From Parapristionchus giblindavisi (taxonomy: Eukaryota; Nematoda; Chromadorea; Rhabditida; Diplogasteridae), in assembly GCA_943737045.1 (NCBI GenBank), contig CALSFV010000214.1, positions 1,054,001 to 1,118,000 on the forward strand: 64,000 bases of DNA. Reading direction: 5' to 3'. Positions 51,001 through 62,212 of this stretch are shown piece by piece. Numbering within the stretch: position 1 is the stretch's first letter; each line of letters opens with the position of its first letter. The notes under the pieces were generated by a model. It made no database searches, was not told where the DNA came from, and saw only the letters and a program-made list of their open reading frames with translations. A program made the position numbers and the translations under genes.

Positions 51001-54000
51001 AACACATTATTACCGGAATGCCTCTGGAGCTTTTGCGTTCGACTTTCTTCAGATCAGAAACGACGATCGCGAAAAGATATGTGGACATTTTCGGCGTCTC
51101 GACGAACTTGGTACGAATGAAATCTTTGTAGTTGGTACTGGAAATCAGATGTTGGCACCATGTAAAGAATCATTCTGACTCCTCATTTCGCTCATTCATA
51201 ACATATTTTCTCGTCTTCAATGAGTGTGAGCAACGTTTGAACGCATAAGTTACTACATTATTGGTAGTTACAGTAATCGAAAACAGAAGAAAATAGAAGT
51301 TCCATCGCTTACATCGGTTCCGATCCGGTCTCGATTCCATTGAACAACGCGTGAGTTCCCTTGGGATGTTCGATGACTACATTGAATACGGCCTTTCGAT
51401 CAGGTTCGTCCAAGCAGGGAAGAATGCGACGAGCGTAGTGTGGCTCGCATAGAGCGACTGCGACAGAGCTAAATAAAATAAATATTTATTTATTATAATA
51501 AGATTTTATAATAAGTTAATAACTGTTTATTTTAAACAGATCTAAACAGTTTTTAACTTATTATAATAAGATTTTAAGCGGCAACTCATCATAGACAGAG
51601 CTTTCTCTAGCACTTTAACCTTGTCCGAATGATGTAAAAGAGCCGACTTACTGTATTTAGCGCATATTTAAAGAAAACAACTTTACCGTTCCTCTCCCTT
51701 TGCAGTCTTGTATCCAGTCATGTACAGTCCGGACTTGGACTCATCCATAGTGCCAGAGAACGAAACCCTCAAGGAGAAGGTCGTGCCGGATTTTAGAGGC
51801 TGCAGTAATGAAATATAGAGTTTGATATTTGATCTTTGATCTCTTACCTCTGCCAGAGTGAGTGCAACGGTCTCCGCGGTGGCGTTGATGGTGACGTTGG
51901 ACACGGTGATCATCTTGTTCGTTGCGTTCTAAAGCACAATCTTCTCATCACTTTTATAGTCAGAAACGCTGCTTAAAGGTACAACCCAAGCTAATTTTAG
52001 TCTCTGAATTGGCAATACACTCTCGTAGACAAAGAAAGCGACAGTGTTGACAGAGCGGACAGTCAAATTTGCTTGGGGTGCAACCTTTAACATTGAAAAC
52101 GATCTCGAATACAATGGCCTTTTGCATGACTGTGTTTTTAAATGAGTGACTTTTTAAAACGTTAAAACGAGAATAATGTGAAAACTGATGTATTGATCTT
52201 CGCATCACAGAATGTTCAATGCATTCAAGAATCCATGTAGAATTTTAACGAGTTATTATATATTTTGCGATAATTTTAAAATCAAATATCTATTAAATTT
52301 TTCAGGGAAGTTCAGGAAAAAATCTCACCGTATCCTCCAATTGGAGTATCCATCCTTTAGGCTCTTTAGGAATGACCAAATTTGCCGAGTTGAGAATTAT
52401 CTCATTTGAATCGTTGACCACACGGAACTTGGCGAGCAGTGAGTCTGCGAATTAAAAGGAGTAATGATTTATATATAATATTAGATTTATATATAATATT
52501 ATTGATTAAATTAACACTAAAATAAATATTTCATTCATGATCTGCATTTTTTTTTCATAATATGCAAAAATCTTGAATTTTTTTTTAGTTTCTAAACTTT
52601 GCACCAATGCTGCACAAACAGTTTTATTGTAATGATTTGCTGATTGATGCAACCAACTTTCAAACGTTCGTTCTTTCTTTGCGGGAAGATCGACATAGCC
52701 TGGCAGATAAATACGCGTCGTCAGATTGTACCTGAATCGATAATTGATCTTTGAACTTTGAACATTGATCTTTGATATTTGAACTTTGATCTCTCACCAA
52801 AGGGGCTCGATATTTCTCGGGAGGCGTCCTTCAGTCACTTCTTCATCTACGTCATCGTCGTCACTCGATAATCTGATTAATGAATGCGAACGTTATCGAC
52901 AAAAATAATATTATAATAATTAATAATAATAATAATAATAATTGTGTGAATTTGATGTTCACCAAGCAATATACTTGAATAATTAAAACAACTTTAATAG
53001 GTAACATGAGACATGGAATGACCATGGACAAATCAAGAGCTTAAATTAAAGCGCCTAAAAAATAAGTTTCACGACTTTTATATTTCTCGAAGTCTTCTCG
53101 TTTTTCGCTGGACATTCGATGGACCATATCCAACCATATAAAAATTTAATGAATAAGAACTCACAGCGCTCCAATATGCACGATTCCGTCCTTCTCCTCA
53201 AAGGTCTCCGTCCGTCCGCCTAAACGCTGCTCGGTCACCTTAATTTAGTTTAATTTAATTTAATTTAATTTAATGTAATTTATCATACATTGAATAAATG
53301 TGACAACAAGTGATAAATAAATAGTGTGAATTATGTAGAATATTTGGAATTGTTGGTAATTAAAAAATATTTATTTTTAAAATTATTGACCATTTCTGTG
53401 CAAGAAACTGTGATCAAGATCATATAATTTCATTGATTAAAATTAATAAATTAATAATGTTAATTTAATATTTATTACTTTGAACGATACAAGGAAGGCG
53501 ATCGCAATGGCTGCAAGGAATGCAACGATCAAGAAGAGAATAGTGCCTGTGGAGCAGGTGAAATCGGCCTGAATTTAAATTTAAATTGAAATTTACTTAT
53601 TTATTTAAATTGAAATTTATTTATATATTTAAATTTAAATTTATTTATTTATTTAAATTTAAATTTATTTATTTATTTAAATTTAAATTTATTTATTTAT
53701 TTAAATTTAAATTTATTTATTTAAATTTATTTATTTATTTTAATTTAAATTTAAATATTTATTTATCTATCTTCAACGATAAACTGTGGGAGGCGAAATT
53801 TAAAATGAATAAGATTATGAAATGATGCGATAAGCAAGTAAGATGAAACAAAGATGCAAATAAGAGATGTCTTCGCCAAAAATCTAGGTAAAGTTTGTAT
53901 TCGCTCCTTTCAGAAGTGTTGTTCCCTTATTTAGATCCATCTTATTTCAAACTTTTGCTTCGTTAGACTCATAAATAATTTGCCCACGGATTTATCCCAA

Positions 54001-56106
54001 TTTGAGGTTAAAGGTGGTGTCAAACGAATATTTTCGTGAACAAACTGTGAAGACAGAAAGGTAGCAAAAGTTATTCTATGTACAGTACACTATTTATTTT
54101 GTGCTGATTTAGTCTATTGATCGCTAGAAACATTAATGAACCATCAGGCCCGGTTCAGGGAAGGGCGCGTTTTTTTTTGAAAATTGAGGAATGTCGGCAA
54201 TAGGTTTCGAACTTGCGTCAAACGGGTAACGAGTCTGAACGTTTACCACTGCGCTATGGGATAGATGAGAGGCTGCGCTAACTCTTCGCATATCACTTTG
54301 CATTCGCACAAGAGGGGTGTAGTGATTTATCTTAACATTCACGGGCCACCATCTTTAATTAAGTTCGGAATGGTCTAATTATAAATTTAGTAAAAATGCC
54401 TAAATTTAGTACATTAGTCCATATAATATGATTAGACATATTCAAGGACAGATTAAATATAGTTCATAGAATTACCCAAGAATAGCCATCATTAGCAACT
54501 GCACTAACCCAAGTAGGCCATGAAATTCTACATGTAAAAGGTACAGGAGGCATTAGATTAAGTTAAAGAATATACGCTCGAGTGTTATCGAGACAAAGTG
54601 AATTTGCATATAGTCAATCATGTAAATCTTCTTTGTCTCGTCTTGTCAACTTCGATCTCCGCTCATACCACACTCTCTCGCAAACCACGAAAATGAATAA
54701 GTGTTTCCACATATTAAAAAAAGAAAAAGGAATATAATACACATTAAAATTATTTAAATGTATGTTTTGCTTTTAAAAAATCATGCCTTATCATGTCCAC
54801 CTTCCTCATCTCCATCATCATGTTCGACCACGGGCGGTTTCGGTTGAGTCATCGAATCCGCGTCGTACATCACGTGTTCCACCGTTACCTTAATTATCGA
54901 TTATTAAATTGTGCAATGTGTTTTCTTGGTCTCTCGGTTTACTGTTTTATTACTGTTTGTCTGCTTATAAAACGTTTCATCTAGCTTTAAAACTGTATGA
55001 ATAAATAAATAAAGTCTTTCGAAATATTATCACGGCTTTATTTTTCCGGCCACGGATTTATCAATTCTGATCAAGTATTTTTAATGATCTACAGCGTTCC
55101 TTGATCGATAAATTGATCTTTCGTTTCTCAAGGCTTTTATCACTATTAGAATATCTGAATAATTGTTTTGCAAATCTTAATTATTGAATGTTTGATCTTT
55201 AACATTACAGCCCATATAAGATTAACACATCTAAGATTGATCGATCTTTAACCCTACAGCTCTGGTATTTTGCCACTTAAAGTCTACTTAAACTACGTCA
55301 CAGACTTTAAGTAGACTTTAAGTAAACTTTAAGTGAAAGAACATTTGACGAAATGCATTACAGTATACCACACCACTTTAAGTAGACTTACGTCTCACTT
55401 TAAGTTTACTTAAAGTCTACTTAAAGTGGGAAAGTTTAAGTAGACTTTAAGTGGCAAAATACCAGAGAGTACCCTCTTAGTTTGCTCCGCGATCTTCTTA
55501 TCCTCCTTGGCCTTTTCCTTCTCTCGCTGTCGCTTTGCCTTCTCATTCTCCTAAATATTATCAACAATAATAAAAATATTAAAAATAATAATTATAAAAA
55601 GAATATTAATGAGAATGTATATCGTTTATTAGATAAACATATTCGTTTTGTAAAATAAAATAACGATAGAGATATGCCTAAATCGCTGTATCGATTATTG
55701 TACTGTAAAGAGAATTTCATCCATTTATCCGAGATCAAAGATCAAACCTTCTTGAGTTGTTTCTCTTTCTTCAGTCGCTCCTGCAGCACCTTCGGGTCGA
55801 CAGGCTCCTTTGGCTGCAATATTTAGATTTAATCTTTTAATCTTGTACGTTTTCATTTGTTTACGATTTTGAAATTCTCATCTTGTGTATATAGAACATC
55901 GAATTTTAAAGTTAAACAGGGCTGTTGCAAAGACAACAATGCTATTTTTCTTATCAAAGAGAAATAAGATCGAAAATGTATCAATGGAAGTAATGACAAC
56001 AAAATTATTGAGAAATAATTAATAATCAATGAAATGACTACAGCACCTGATCGTTATATACAAGGGCGACGAAATTGCTCGACCCGCTCAGGTCCAGATC
56101 CGCCAT
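42093..56106 (-). CDS. M1 family membrane aminopeptidase with GAMET in place of GAMEN (35 exons, 1040 aa)
   Basis: Exons: 56106-56047, 55813-55748, 55550-55473, 53568-53479, 53238-53165, 52872-52798, 52731-52658, 52444-52329, 51928-51848, 51799-51687, 51468-51313, 51137-51014, 50752-50632, 50573-50500, 49276-49196, 49004-48891, 48543-48409, 48282-48217, 48070-47990, 47743-47690, 47623-47552, 47352-47312, 47247-47174, 47111-47044, 45299-45240, 45065-44988, 44941-44816, 44531-44446, 44315-44264, 44144-44059, 43992-43887, 43729-43633, 43214-43097, 42526-42451, 42242-42093 (3123 nt, one frame). Tail: residues 1-68 highly charged (KEKAKEDKK). Anchor: 77-95. N-terminal domain starts [26 protein letters not shown] precedes GAMET (420-424); then HEISH (456-460), E479 as third zinc ligand, and Y542. 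GAMEN normally binds the substrate N-terminus, so Asn-to-Thr may alter specificity or activity while leaving zinc binding intact. Exon 17 start was fixed by spacing: 39 residues from WLNEAFA to DSYASARP, as in mammalian aminopeptidase N. The 66-base GAS exon and the intron before VNYD match the downstream paralogue. Confidence 0.9.
42965..43070. repeat. palindromic repeat, family 6 (intron 33)
   Basis: GCCGCAAAAGAAAAGAC faces TCTTCTTTTCCTTTCC and TTTCGCGC around AAAACGAGAAGAGC. Confidence 0.55.
43235..43350. repeat. palindromic MITE, family 1 (intron 32)
   Basis: GACACCCCAAGCTAATTTTT to AAATTAGCTTGGCGTGTCCC, with strong inner arms CTCTCTCGTAGAC and GCGAGAGAG. Confidence 0.85.
43496..43610. 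repeat. palindromic MITE, family 1, second copy in intron 32
   Basis: TTAAAGACACATCCGAGCTA to AGCTCGTGGTGTCCCTTTAA. Two copies in one 418-bp intron. Confidence 0.85.
44684..44797. repeat. palindromic MITE, family 1 (intron 27)
   Basis: TTTATAGGCACATCCCAAGC, GTGAGAGAGTATGGCCAGAG and TCGGGGTGTCATTTTAAA. The right AGCTAATTT is deleted. Confidence 0.8.
45092..45214. repeat. palindromic MITE, family 1 (intron 25)
   Basis: TTTTAAAGGGGCACACCGAG to CTGGTGTCCTTTAAA, occupying most of a 174-bp intron. Confidence 0.85.
45600..46060. repeat. three 150-bp imperfect tandem repeats, each with CACGTG (intron 24)
   Basis: CACGTG lies at 45705, 45855 and 46004. Each unit carries CCTAAATCATTTTGTTAA, a GTTGCCATAT-like block, GTGCAGGTCCTCACGTGGG and a TGGACCAC or TGG end. 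On the minus strand each unit holds a 30-40 residue open frame with the shared pattern KWSR, then I-x3-I, then SPRED-L and D-M-A-T, each ended by a stop. The repeats sit in the longest intron of the third quarter of the upstream aminopeptidase gene. Confidence 0.75.
47850..47990. repeat. CTAGTTA-type simple repeat touching the exon 19 donor
   Basis: TTACTAGTTACTAG, TTAGTTAGTTAGTTAG and variants fill the donor-proximal 130 bp of intron 19. Confidence 0.85.
48088..48182. repeat. palindromic MITE, family 2, shortened (intron 18)
   Basis: AGGGAGAGTGACCTCTCTCA, AATGGCCTCTTCATTGCGC and TTGAAGAGGCCGTTAAC. The central loop is shortened by deletion. Confidence 0.8.
48751..48863. repeat. palindromic MITE, family 1 (intron 16)
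   Basis: TTTTAAGTCACATCCCGAGC to AAATTAGCTCGGGGTGTC, with CTATCGT and ACGATAGAG inside. It ends 27 bp from the donor of the zinc-ligand exon. Confidence 0.8.
49303..50345 (+). mobile_element. broken Tc1/mariner-type transposon (intron 14 of the upstream aminopeptidase gene)
   Basis: Inverted terminal repeats of about 150 bp: 49308-49455 and 50200-50342 share GATATGACACCCCTAAAATT, GGCCGAATTTTGAATGG and GTAGCCCACGTATGA. A further copy of the tip (GGGTGTCATATCATTATGTC) lies at 50153, inside the right arm. The interior (49690-50095) encodes fragments of the C-terminal half of a Tc1-type transposase: QKDGAS, then in another frame [10 protein letters not shown] and LDANPM, then [11 protein letters not shown] and NEWDGI. 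Frameshifts and stops interrupt it, so it is inactive. It starts 27 bp from the acceptor of the HEISH exon. Confidence 0.8.
51973..52090. repeat. palindromic MITE, family 1 (intron 8)
   Basis: TTAAAGGTACAACCCAAGCT to GCTTGGGGTGCAACCTTTAA. Termini have complementary changes (GGTACAACC/GGTGCAACC), supporting arm-to-arm correction. Confidence 0.85.
53586..53775. repeat. AAATTTAAATTTATTT minisatellite (intron 3)
   Basis: A 30-base unit of ATTTATTTATTTAAATTTAA type repeated about six times, beginning 18 bp from the acceptor of the transmembrane exon. Confidence 0.9.
54133..54345 (-). mobile_element. tRNA-derived SINE-like element (intron 3)
   Basis: On the minus strand TAGCGCAGTGG (A box) and AGTTCGAAACC (B box) are separated by about 37 bases as in a tRNA. 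The acceptor stem and anticodon stem do not pair, so it is not a tRNA gene. A run of A residues follows on the same strand (T run at 54171-54178 on plus). Possible boundaries are marked by GGTGGCCCG and CGGGCCTGATGG, which are not duplicated. Confidence 0.5.
55260..55467. repeat. palindromic element, family 3 (intron 3)
   Basis: CTCTGGTATTTTGCCACTTA to AAGTGGCAAAATACCAGAG. The interior matches 14910-15105, including GAACATTTGACGAAATGCAT. It lies 5 bp from the exon 3 donor. Confidence 0.9.
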
Positions 56107-57480
<1,374 letters not shown>

Positions 57481-58045
57481 CTATACCTCCCCCTCTCCCC
57501 GAGCATCCCATGTTCTACCTCTACCTTTCCCCCTGCCTCCCTCTATTTTATATGTACCTCTAGCTCTACCAATATCTCTACCTCTACCTTTCCCTCCACC
57601 TCTACCTCTACCTCTACTTCTAACTCTTCTTCTACCTCTACATCTAACTCTTCCCCCAACTCTCCATCTTCCCCTCCCTCTCTTAGTGGTGTTCGGGTGA
57701 AAGACGAAAAACCAGAGACGACTGACCTCCACTGGATAAGGAGAAGTAGAGATAAAGGGAGAGAGAGATAGGTAGAAGGAGAGAGGTATAGGAGAGGATG
57801 AGGTTAGAGGGAGAGGTAGAGAGAGAGAGGGAGAGGGAGGGAGAGGGAGAGAGAGAGCGAGAGAGAGAGTAGGTCTTAGGGAAGAGGGAGAGATAGAGAG
57901 ATAGCGAGAGAAAGGGGAGAGAGAGGTAGAGAGAAGAGGTAGAGGGAGAGGTAGAGAGTAGTTCTAGATGGAGAGATGGAACAGTGATGGAGAGCTATGA
58001 CGATAGGTAGAGTTAAGAGTAGCGATCATTGGTTGTAGTGTGTGT
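57481..58045. repeat. CTACCT-rich then GA-rich low-complexity tract
   Basis: The pyrimidine strand switches to purine near 57700: CTACCTCTACCTCTAC at 57580-57640, then GGGAGAGAGAGAT-type repeats 57740-57960. The switch means the two halves are complementary in character. Confidence 0.8.
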
Positions 58046-58157
58046 TAATGTTCTTGAGAGCCAACCCATTAGGATAGATCCATCTGAGTTGATGAGTTCA
58101 AAGGATGAGCCAACCCATTAGGATAGATCCATCTGAGCTGACGAGTTCAAAGGATGA
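58046..58157. repeat. direct tandem duplication of 50 bp
   Basis: GAGCCAACCCATTAGGATAG, followed by ATCCATCTGAG and GAGTTCAAAGGAT, occurs twice in succession with two base differences. Confidence 0.85.
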
Positions 58158-59126
58158 GCGCAACCCGGAACTTTTACAATATTGATACAACTTTCACGTC
58201 GGATTACGATATATCTATAATTTTAGAGAAAATTGTTTTTGTGCTCATGAAAGTCATGAAACACTTCTTTAACGAATCAGATACGGCCTCTAAACCCTAA
58301 TCGTTATGGAGTGAATACGGTGACTGTGATGCAGTATAATGTATGAGCAAGGCGCTGCAAAAGTAAGCACAGGCAAAGAAGCAAAAACTTGTAGAGAACG
58401 TGTGCAAAAGAGGAGAGTGTGCTCTTTTAAAATTATTTTCCACTGGAAAATTTTGAACATCAGTTGGATACAAAAAAAACGAATTGAAAAAAAGGAAATC
58501 TGCAAGTCAACACAGATCGTCGTTTCGCAAGTCAGAGTGCCAAATAGGAATTGATAATGTGTTGTTCAGAATTCACGAAAGAAAAGAAACCATTCGAGAG
58601 AGTACATAAAACGAGGAGAGTTTTCTCTGTTTTCATCTTTTTCGTGACTTCGAACACAACGTCAGCGATGCCTCTCATTTGGAAGACTGTCGCGGTTGAG
58701 TGACTTTCAATGGAACGTGGTTTGATATCGAATAAACTACCATAGAACGAAGAGCAAAGATGCTTGTTGAAAACTCTTCACTTTTTTCCTCATCATCTCA
58801 ATTTTGTGACAGTCTGGGCTTTCTATTATAGAGCGGTAACCACTGGAGCGGTACGAACAAAAAAGAGCACATCGAAAAGTTTAAGATGGTAATCAGACTT
58901 TTTAAGAGTTTCGCATTCAACTTAAATGAAATAATAAAGCCCTATGAACCAAACGATTTCAGACAGGAAATTGATTTTTGCACTAAATAAATAAATATTA
59001 AAAAATAAATCGATATAGCTGTTAGGTAAATGGACCGATAATCTTACAAGTATGATAGATCTCGCACAGAAAATTTAACTAAATTTATACTTCCATACTT
59101 TTCATTATCTTAAGAGGCATGTTCCC
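58158..59126. other. no gene recognised
   Basis: Unique AT-rich sequence with one family 6 palindromic repeat at 58566-58660 (AATTCACGAAAGAAAAGAAA facing TTTTTCGTGACTTCGAAC). No exon chain found. Confidence 0.5.
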
Positions 59127-61099
59127 TAAGACTCGATCATATTAGACCACCCCCGGACACGTGCGCTAGCAATGGGAACTGGGGGTCCATACTTGGGTGT
59201 TAGGAGTGTCACCGGCCCTTATTACACAAAACAGGAGAAATTTCCTGTTTGTGCCCTCAGGCTATTAGAAAAATTAATTTAAGTGCAAAAACGATTAAAA
59301 ATCATAATTTCTCAAATTGTTGAGATAAATTCCAAATATCATTTGCGATGCGTCTAGGGTGCACAGAGCTTGCTAATTCACTATTAGCATCGAATGTGCG
59401 TTGATTCCTAAACCAATTTTTTGACTTAAAATTTTTGTTTTTTCGGACAAATTATCGCTTGTTGTAGATTGCTGCAAAGATTTCCGACCAGGTATTGTAG
59501 CCTAAGCAATTCTGCATTGATTTCACTTAAAACCGGGTTCATCCCGTTAGACCATCTTGCCGAAATTTTCGCTCGAATTTCCGTCATCGATGGTTTTCCC
59601 GAACAAATGTATTTTCCAAACGTATTTTCCAAACAATTGGTGCGGAATTGTGATCTACACAAAGTTTCGAGGTGAGACCAGTCAAATGACACAGGAAGCC
59701 CATCACTTGGATTAATTTGAAAATTTCGATTTTCATGACCCCGGGGTCATGGTCGAAAATTTCAAAATTTCTCAAGTTTGAAATGTTTTCATTTCTGTTT
59801 CTTCTTGTGAAGTACTAATGATGTGAATAATATTCAGCCAATGCTCAATGGCTGATCTCTCCTCTCAACCATTTTTTCGAAAATTTTCTTTCTGATTGCG
59901 TGTCAAAAATCATAATTGTGTTTGAATCAGTTTCCAACTTGATTTCTGTAACATTCTGTAATAGTACTTTACAATGTATATAATCAATATGAAAATTATT
60001 TATTTTCGAAAATTCAGAAAGTTAAATTTGAGAGAATACTTTCACGGTAAATTTTTGAAATATTGCAGTTTGTCGACTCGAATGCTGCGACAATGAGCAA
60101 ATGGCAATGATAATATAAAGTTTCATGATGAGTAAACATAGCAGAACTGAAATCCCGGTATTCGGTTCACTTTCGAAAAATCGATTTCCATGACCCCGGG
60201 GTCATGACAAAAAAATATGAATTTTCGAAAATTAAATATTTTCATATTGATTATGTACATTGCAAAGTACTATGACAGCATGTTACAGAAAGGAAGTTGG
60301 AAACTGATTCAAACACAATTCTGATTTTTCGCACGCAATCAGAATGGAAATTTTCAAAAAAAATGGTTGAAAGGATAGATCAGCCATTGAGCATTGGCTG
60401 AATATTATTCACATCATTAGTACTTCACAAGAAGAAACAGAAATGAAAACATTTCAAACTTGAGAAATTTTGAAATTTTCGACCATGACCCCTGGGTCAT
60501 GAAAATCGAAATTTTCAAATCGATCCAAGTGATGGACTTCTTGTGTCATTTGACTGGTCTCACCTCGAAACTTTGTGTAGACCACAATTCCGCACCAAAC
60601 GTTTGGAAAATACGTTTGGAAAATACATTTATTCGGGAAAACCATCGATGACGGAAATTCGAGCGAAAATTTCGGCAAGATGGTCTAACGGGAAGAACCC
60701 GGTTTTAAGTGAAATCAATGCAGAATTGCTTAGGCTACAATACCTGGTCGGAAATCTTTGCAGCAATCTACAACAAGCGATAATTAGTCCGAAAAAACAA
60801 AAAAATTAAGTAAAAAAATTGGTTTAGGAATCAACGCACATACGATGCTAATAGTGAATTAGCAAGCTCTGTGCACCCTAGACGCATCGCAAATGATATT
60901 TGGAATTTATCTCAACAATTTGAGAAATTATGATTTTTAAACATTTTTGCATTTAAATTAATTTTTCTAATGGCCTGAGGGCACAAACAGGAAATTTTTC
61001 CTGTTTTGTGTAATAAGGGCCGGTGACACTCCTAACACCCAAGTATGGACCCCCAGTTCCCATTGCTAGCGCACGTGTCCGGGGGTGGTCGAGTCTTAA
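59127..61099. mobile_element. 2.0-kb foldback element with arms of about 880 bp
   Basis: Left arm 59127-60015 and right arm about 60220-61099 are long inverted copies, from TAAGACTCGA and CCACCCCCGGACACGTGCGC at the left end to GCGCACGTGTCCGGGGGTGG and TCGAGTCTTA at the right. The left tip has an extra 10 bases (TCATATTAGA). An 88-residue open frame (SFDWSHLETLCR, NPVLSEINAELLRLQYLVGN) is present in each arm as mirror copies; I treat it as a by-product because it has no known motif. TGACCCCGGGGTCA occurs at 59738 and 60191. No transposase seen. Confidence 0.8.
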
Positions 61100-61456
61100 C
61101 GATCATCTCTCTTAATAATAAGAAATATCGGTGAAAAATGCTACTGAAAAGTAAGAAATTAAATTTCAGATGTTTTGTTCTATGCAGTTAATTTCTTAGA
61201 ATAGAACATGTCGTAAGTAAATTTTCCCTGCGACAATGAGATCAGTAACCAGAGGTCGGGTCCCTCTCAAACTGAGAATGAAATGATCATATGACAATGC
61301 ATTCTCCTTCTAATTAGTGATCAAATGCGATTCGCAATAAATCACTGATTACCTTTTTCTTGCCGATCATGGAATAAGGAGAATTTAAAAAAAAGATGAT
61401 TGATAAGATATGATATAGCCGTATGTGGAAACATTGGAAAAGTATTAGAGAAGATC
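61100..61456. other. no gene recognised
   Basis: Unique AT-rich spacer with no exon signals of note. Confidence 0.5.
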
Positions 61457-61580
61457 TTTAAAGGCACACCCCATGCTAATTTTACTCTCCGTTTTGGGCA
61501 ATATTTTCTATCAGACAAAGAAAGCGAGTTAGTGTGGGGAGTGGGGATAGCTTTAAATTAACTTGCGGTATCCTTTTAAT
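61457..61580. repeat. palindromic MITE, family 1
   Basis: TTTAAAGGCACACCCCATGC to ACTTGCGGTATCCTTTTAA. The right arm has diverged. Confidence 0.8.
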
Positions 61581-61689
61581 CTTTAATTTTGCGCGTCAAC
61601 ATCTAAACTATCCCATCATTGAGTTCTAAAACCTAAACTGAATATATTAGTAGGGGATAGAAAACCAATTGCCTAACAAATTATCAATT

Positions 61690-61805
61690 CAAGCGCACAG
61701 CCCGAGCTAATTCGACACTCTCCGCTCTGGCAATTCTATCTCGCTTTCTTTGTCTACGAGAGAGGTTACCAGAGCGGAGAGTAAAATTAGCTCGGGTGTG
61801 AAAGA
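61690..61805. repeat. palindromic MITE, family 1
   Basis: CACAGCCCGAGCTAATTCGA, CTTTGTCTACGAGAGAGG and GTAAAATTAGCTCGGGTGTG. The inner arms are well kept. Confidence 0.85.
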
Positions 61806-62079
61806 TAAATGGTATATCATAAATGTTCGTCACTTTTCACTGATCACCATGGTACTTTGTGGTACAACAGTTTCTCAATGGGGAAAAGATGGGAAGATGT
61901 GGAGAGAGGGATAAAGATTGAGAGATTTAGAGAAAACCAGATAGAATTAGAGAGATAAAGTGATAAAAGAGGAGATAGGACGAATGAAATAGGGTCAGTC
62001 AATAGCTCATAGTGGAAAAATGGATGACTAAAGTTACCCAAATAGAGATCAATGGACCGAAGACCAAGAGTATCGATCA

Positions 62080-62196
62080 CTTTATAGGAACACCTCAAAC
62101 TAATTTGAAACTTCCCGCTCCTTCAATGCTCTCTCGCATTCTCTCTCTGCGAGAGAGCATTGGCAAAGTGGAGAGTTTTTCCCGTTCTCTTTAAAT
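62080..62196. repeat. palindromic MITE, family 1
   Basis: TTTATAGGAACACCTCAAAC, AATGCTCTCTCGCATTC, then GCGAGAGAGCATTGGCAAAG and a right end with CTCTTTAAA. It lies 16 bp from the next foldback. Confidence 0.8.
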
Positions 62197-62212
62197 TTTA
62201 AAATATCTCATA

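Noticed and set aside
59426..60809. Mirrored 88-residue frames as a gene pair
   Set aside because: They are the two arms of one foldback element; similarity follows from the inverted repeat and no known motif is present.
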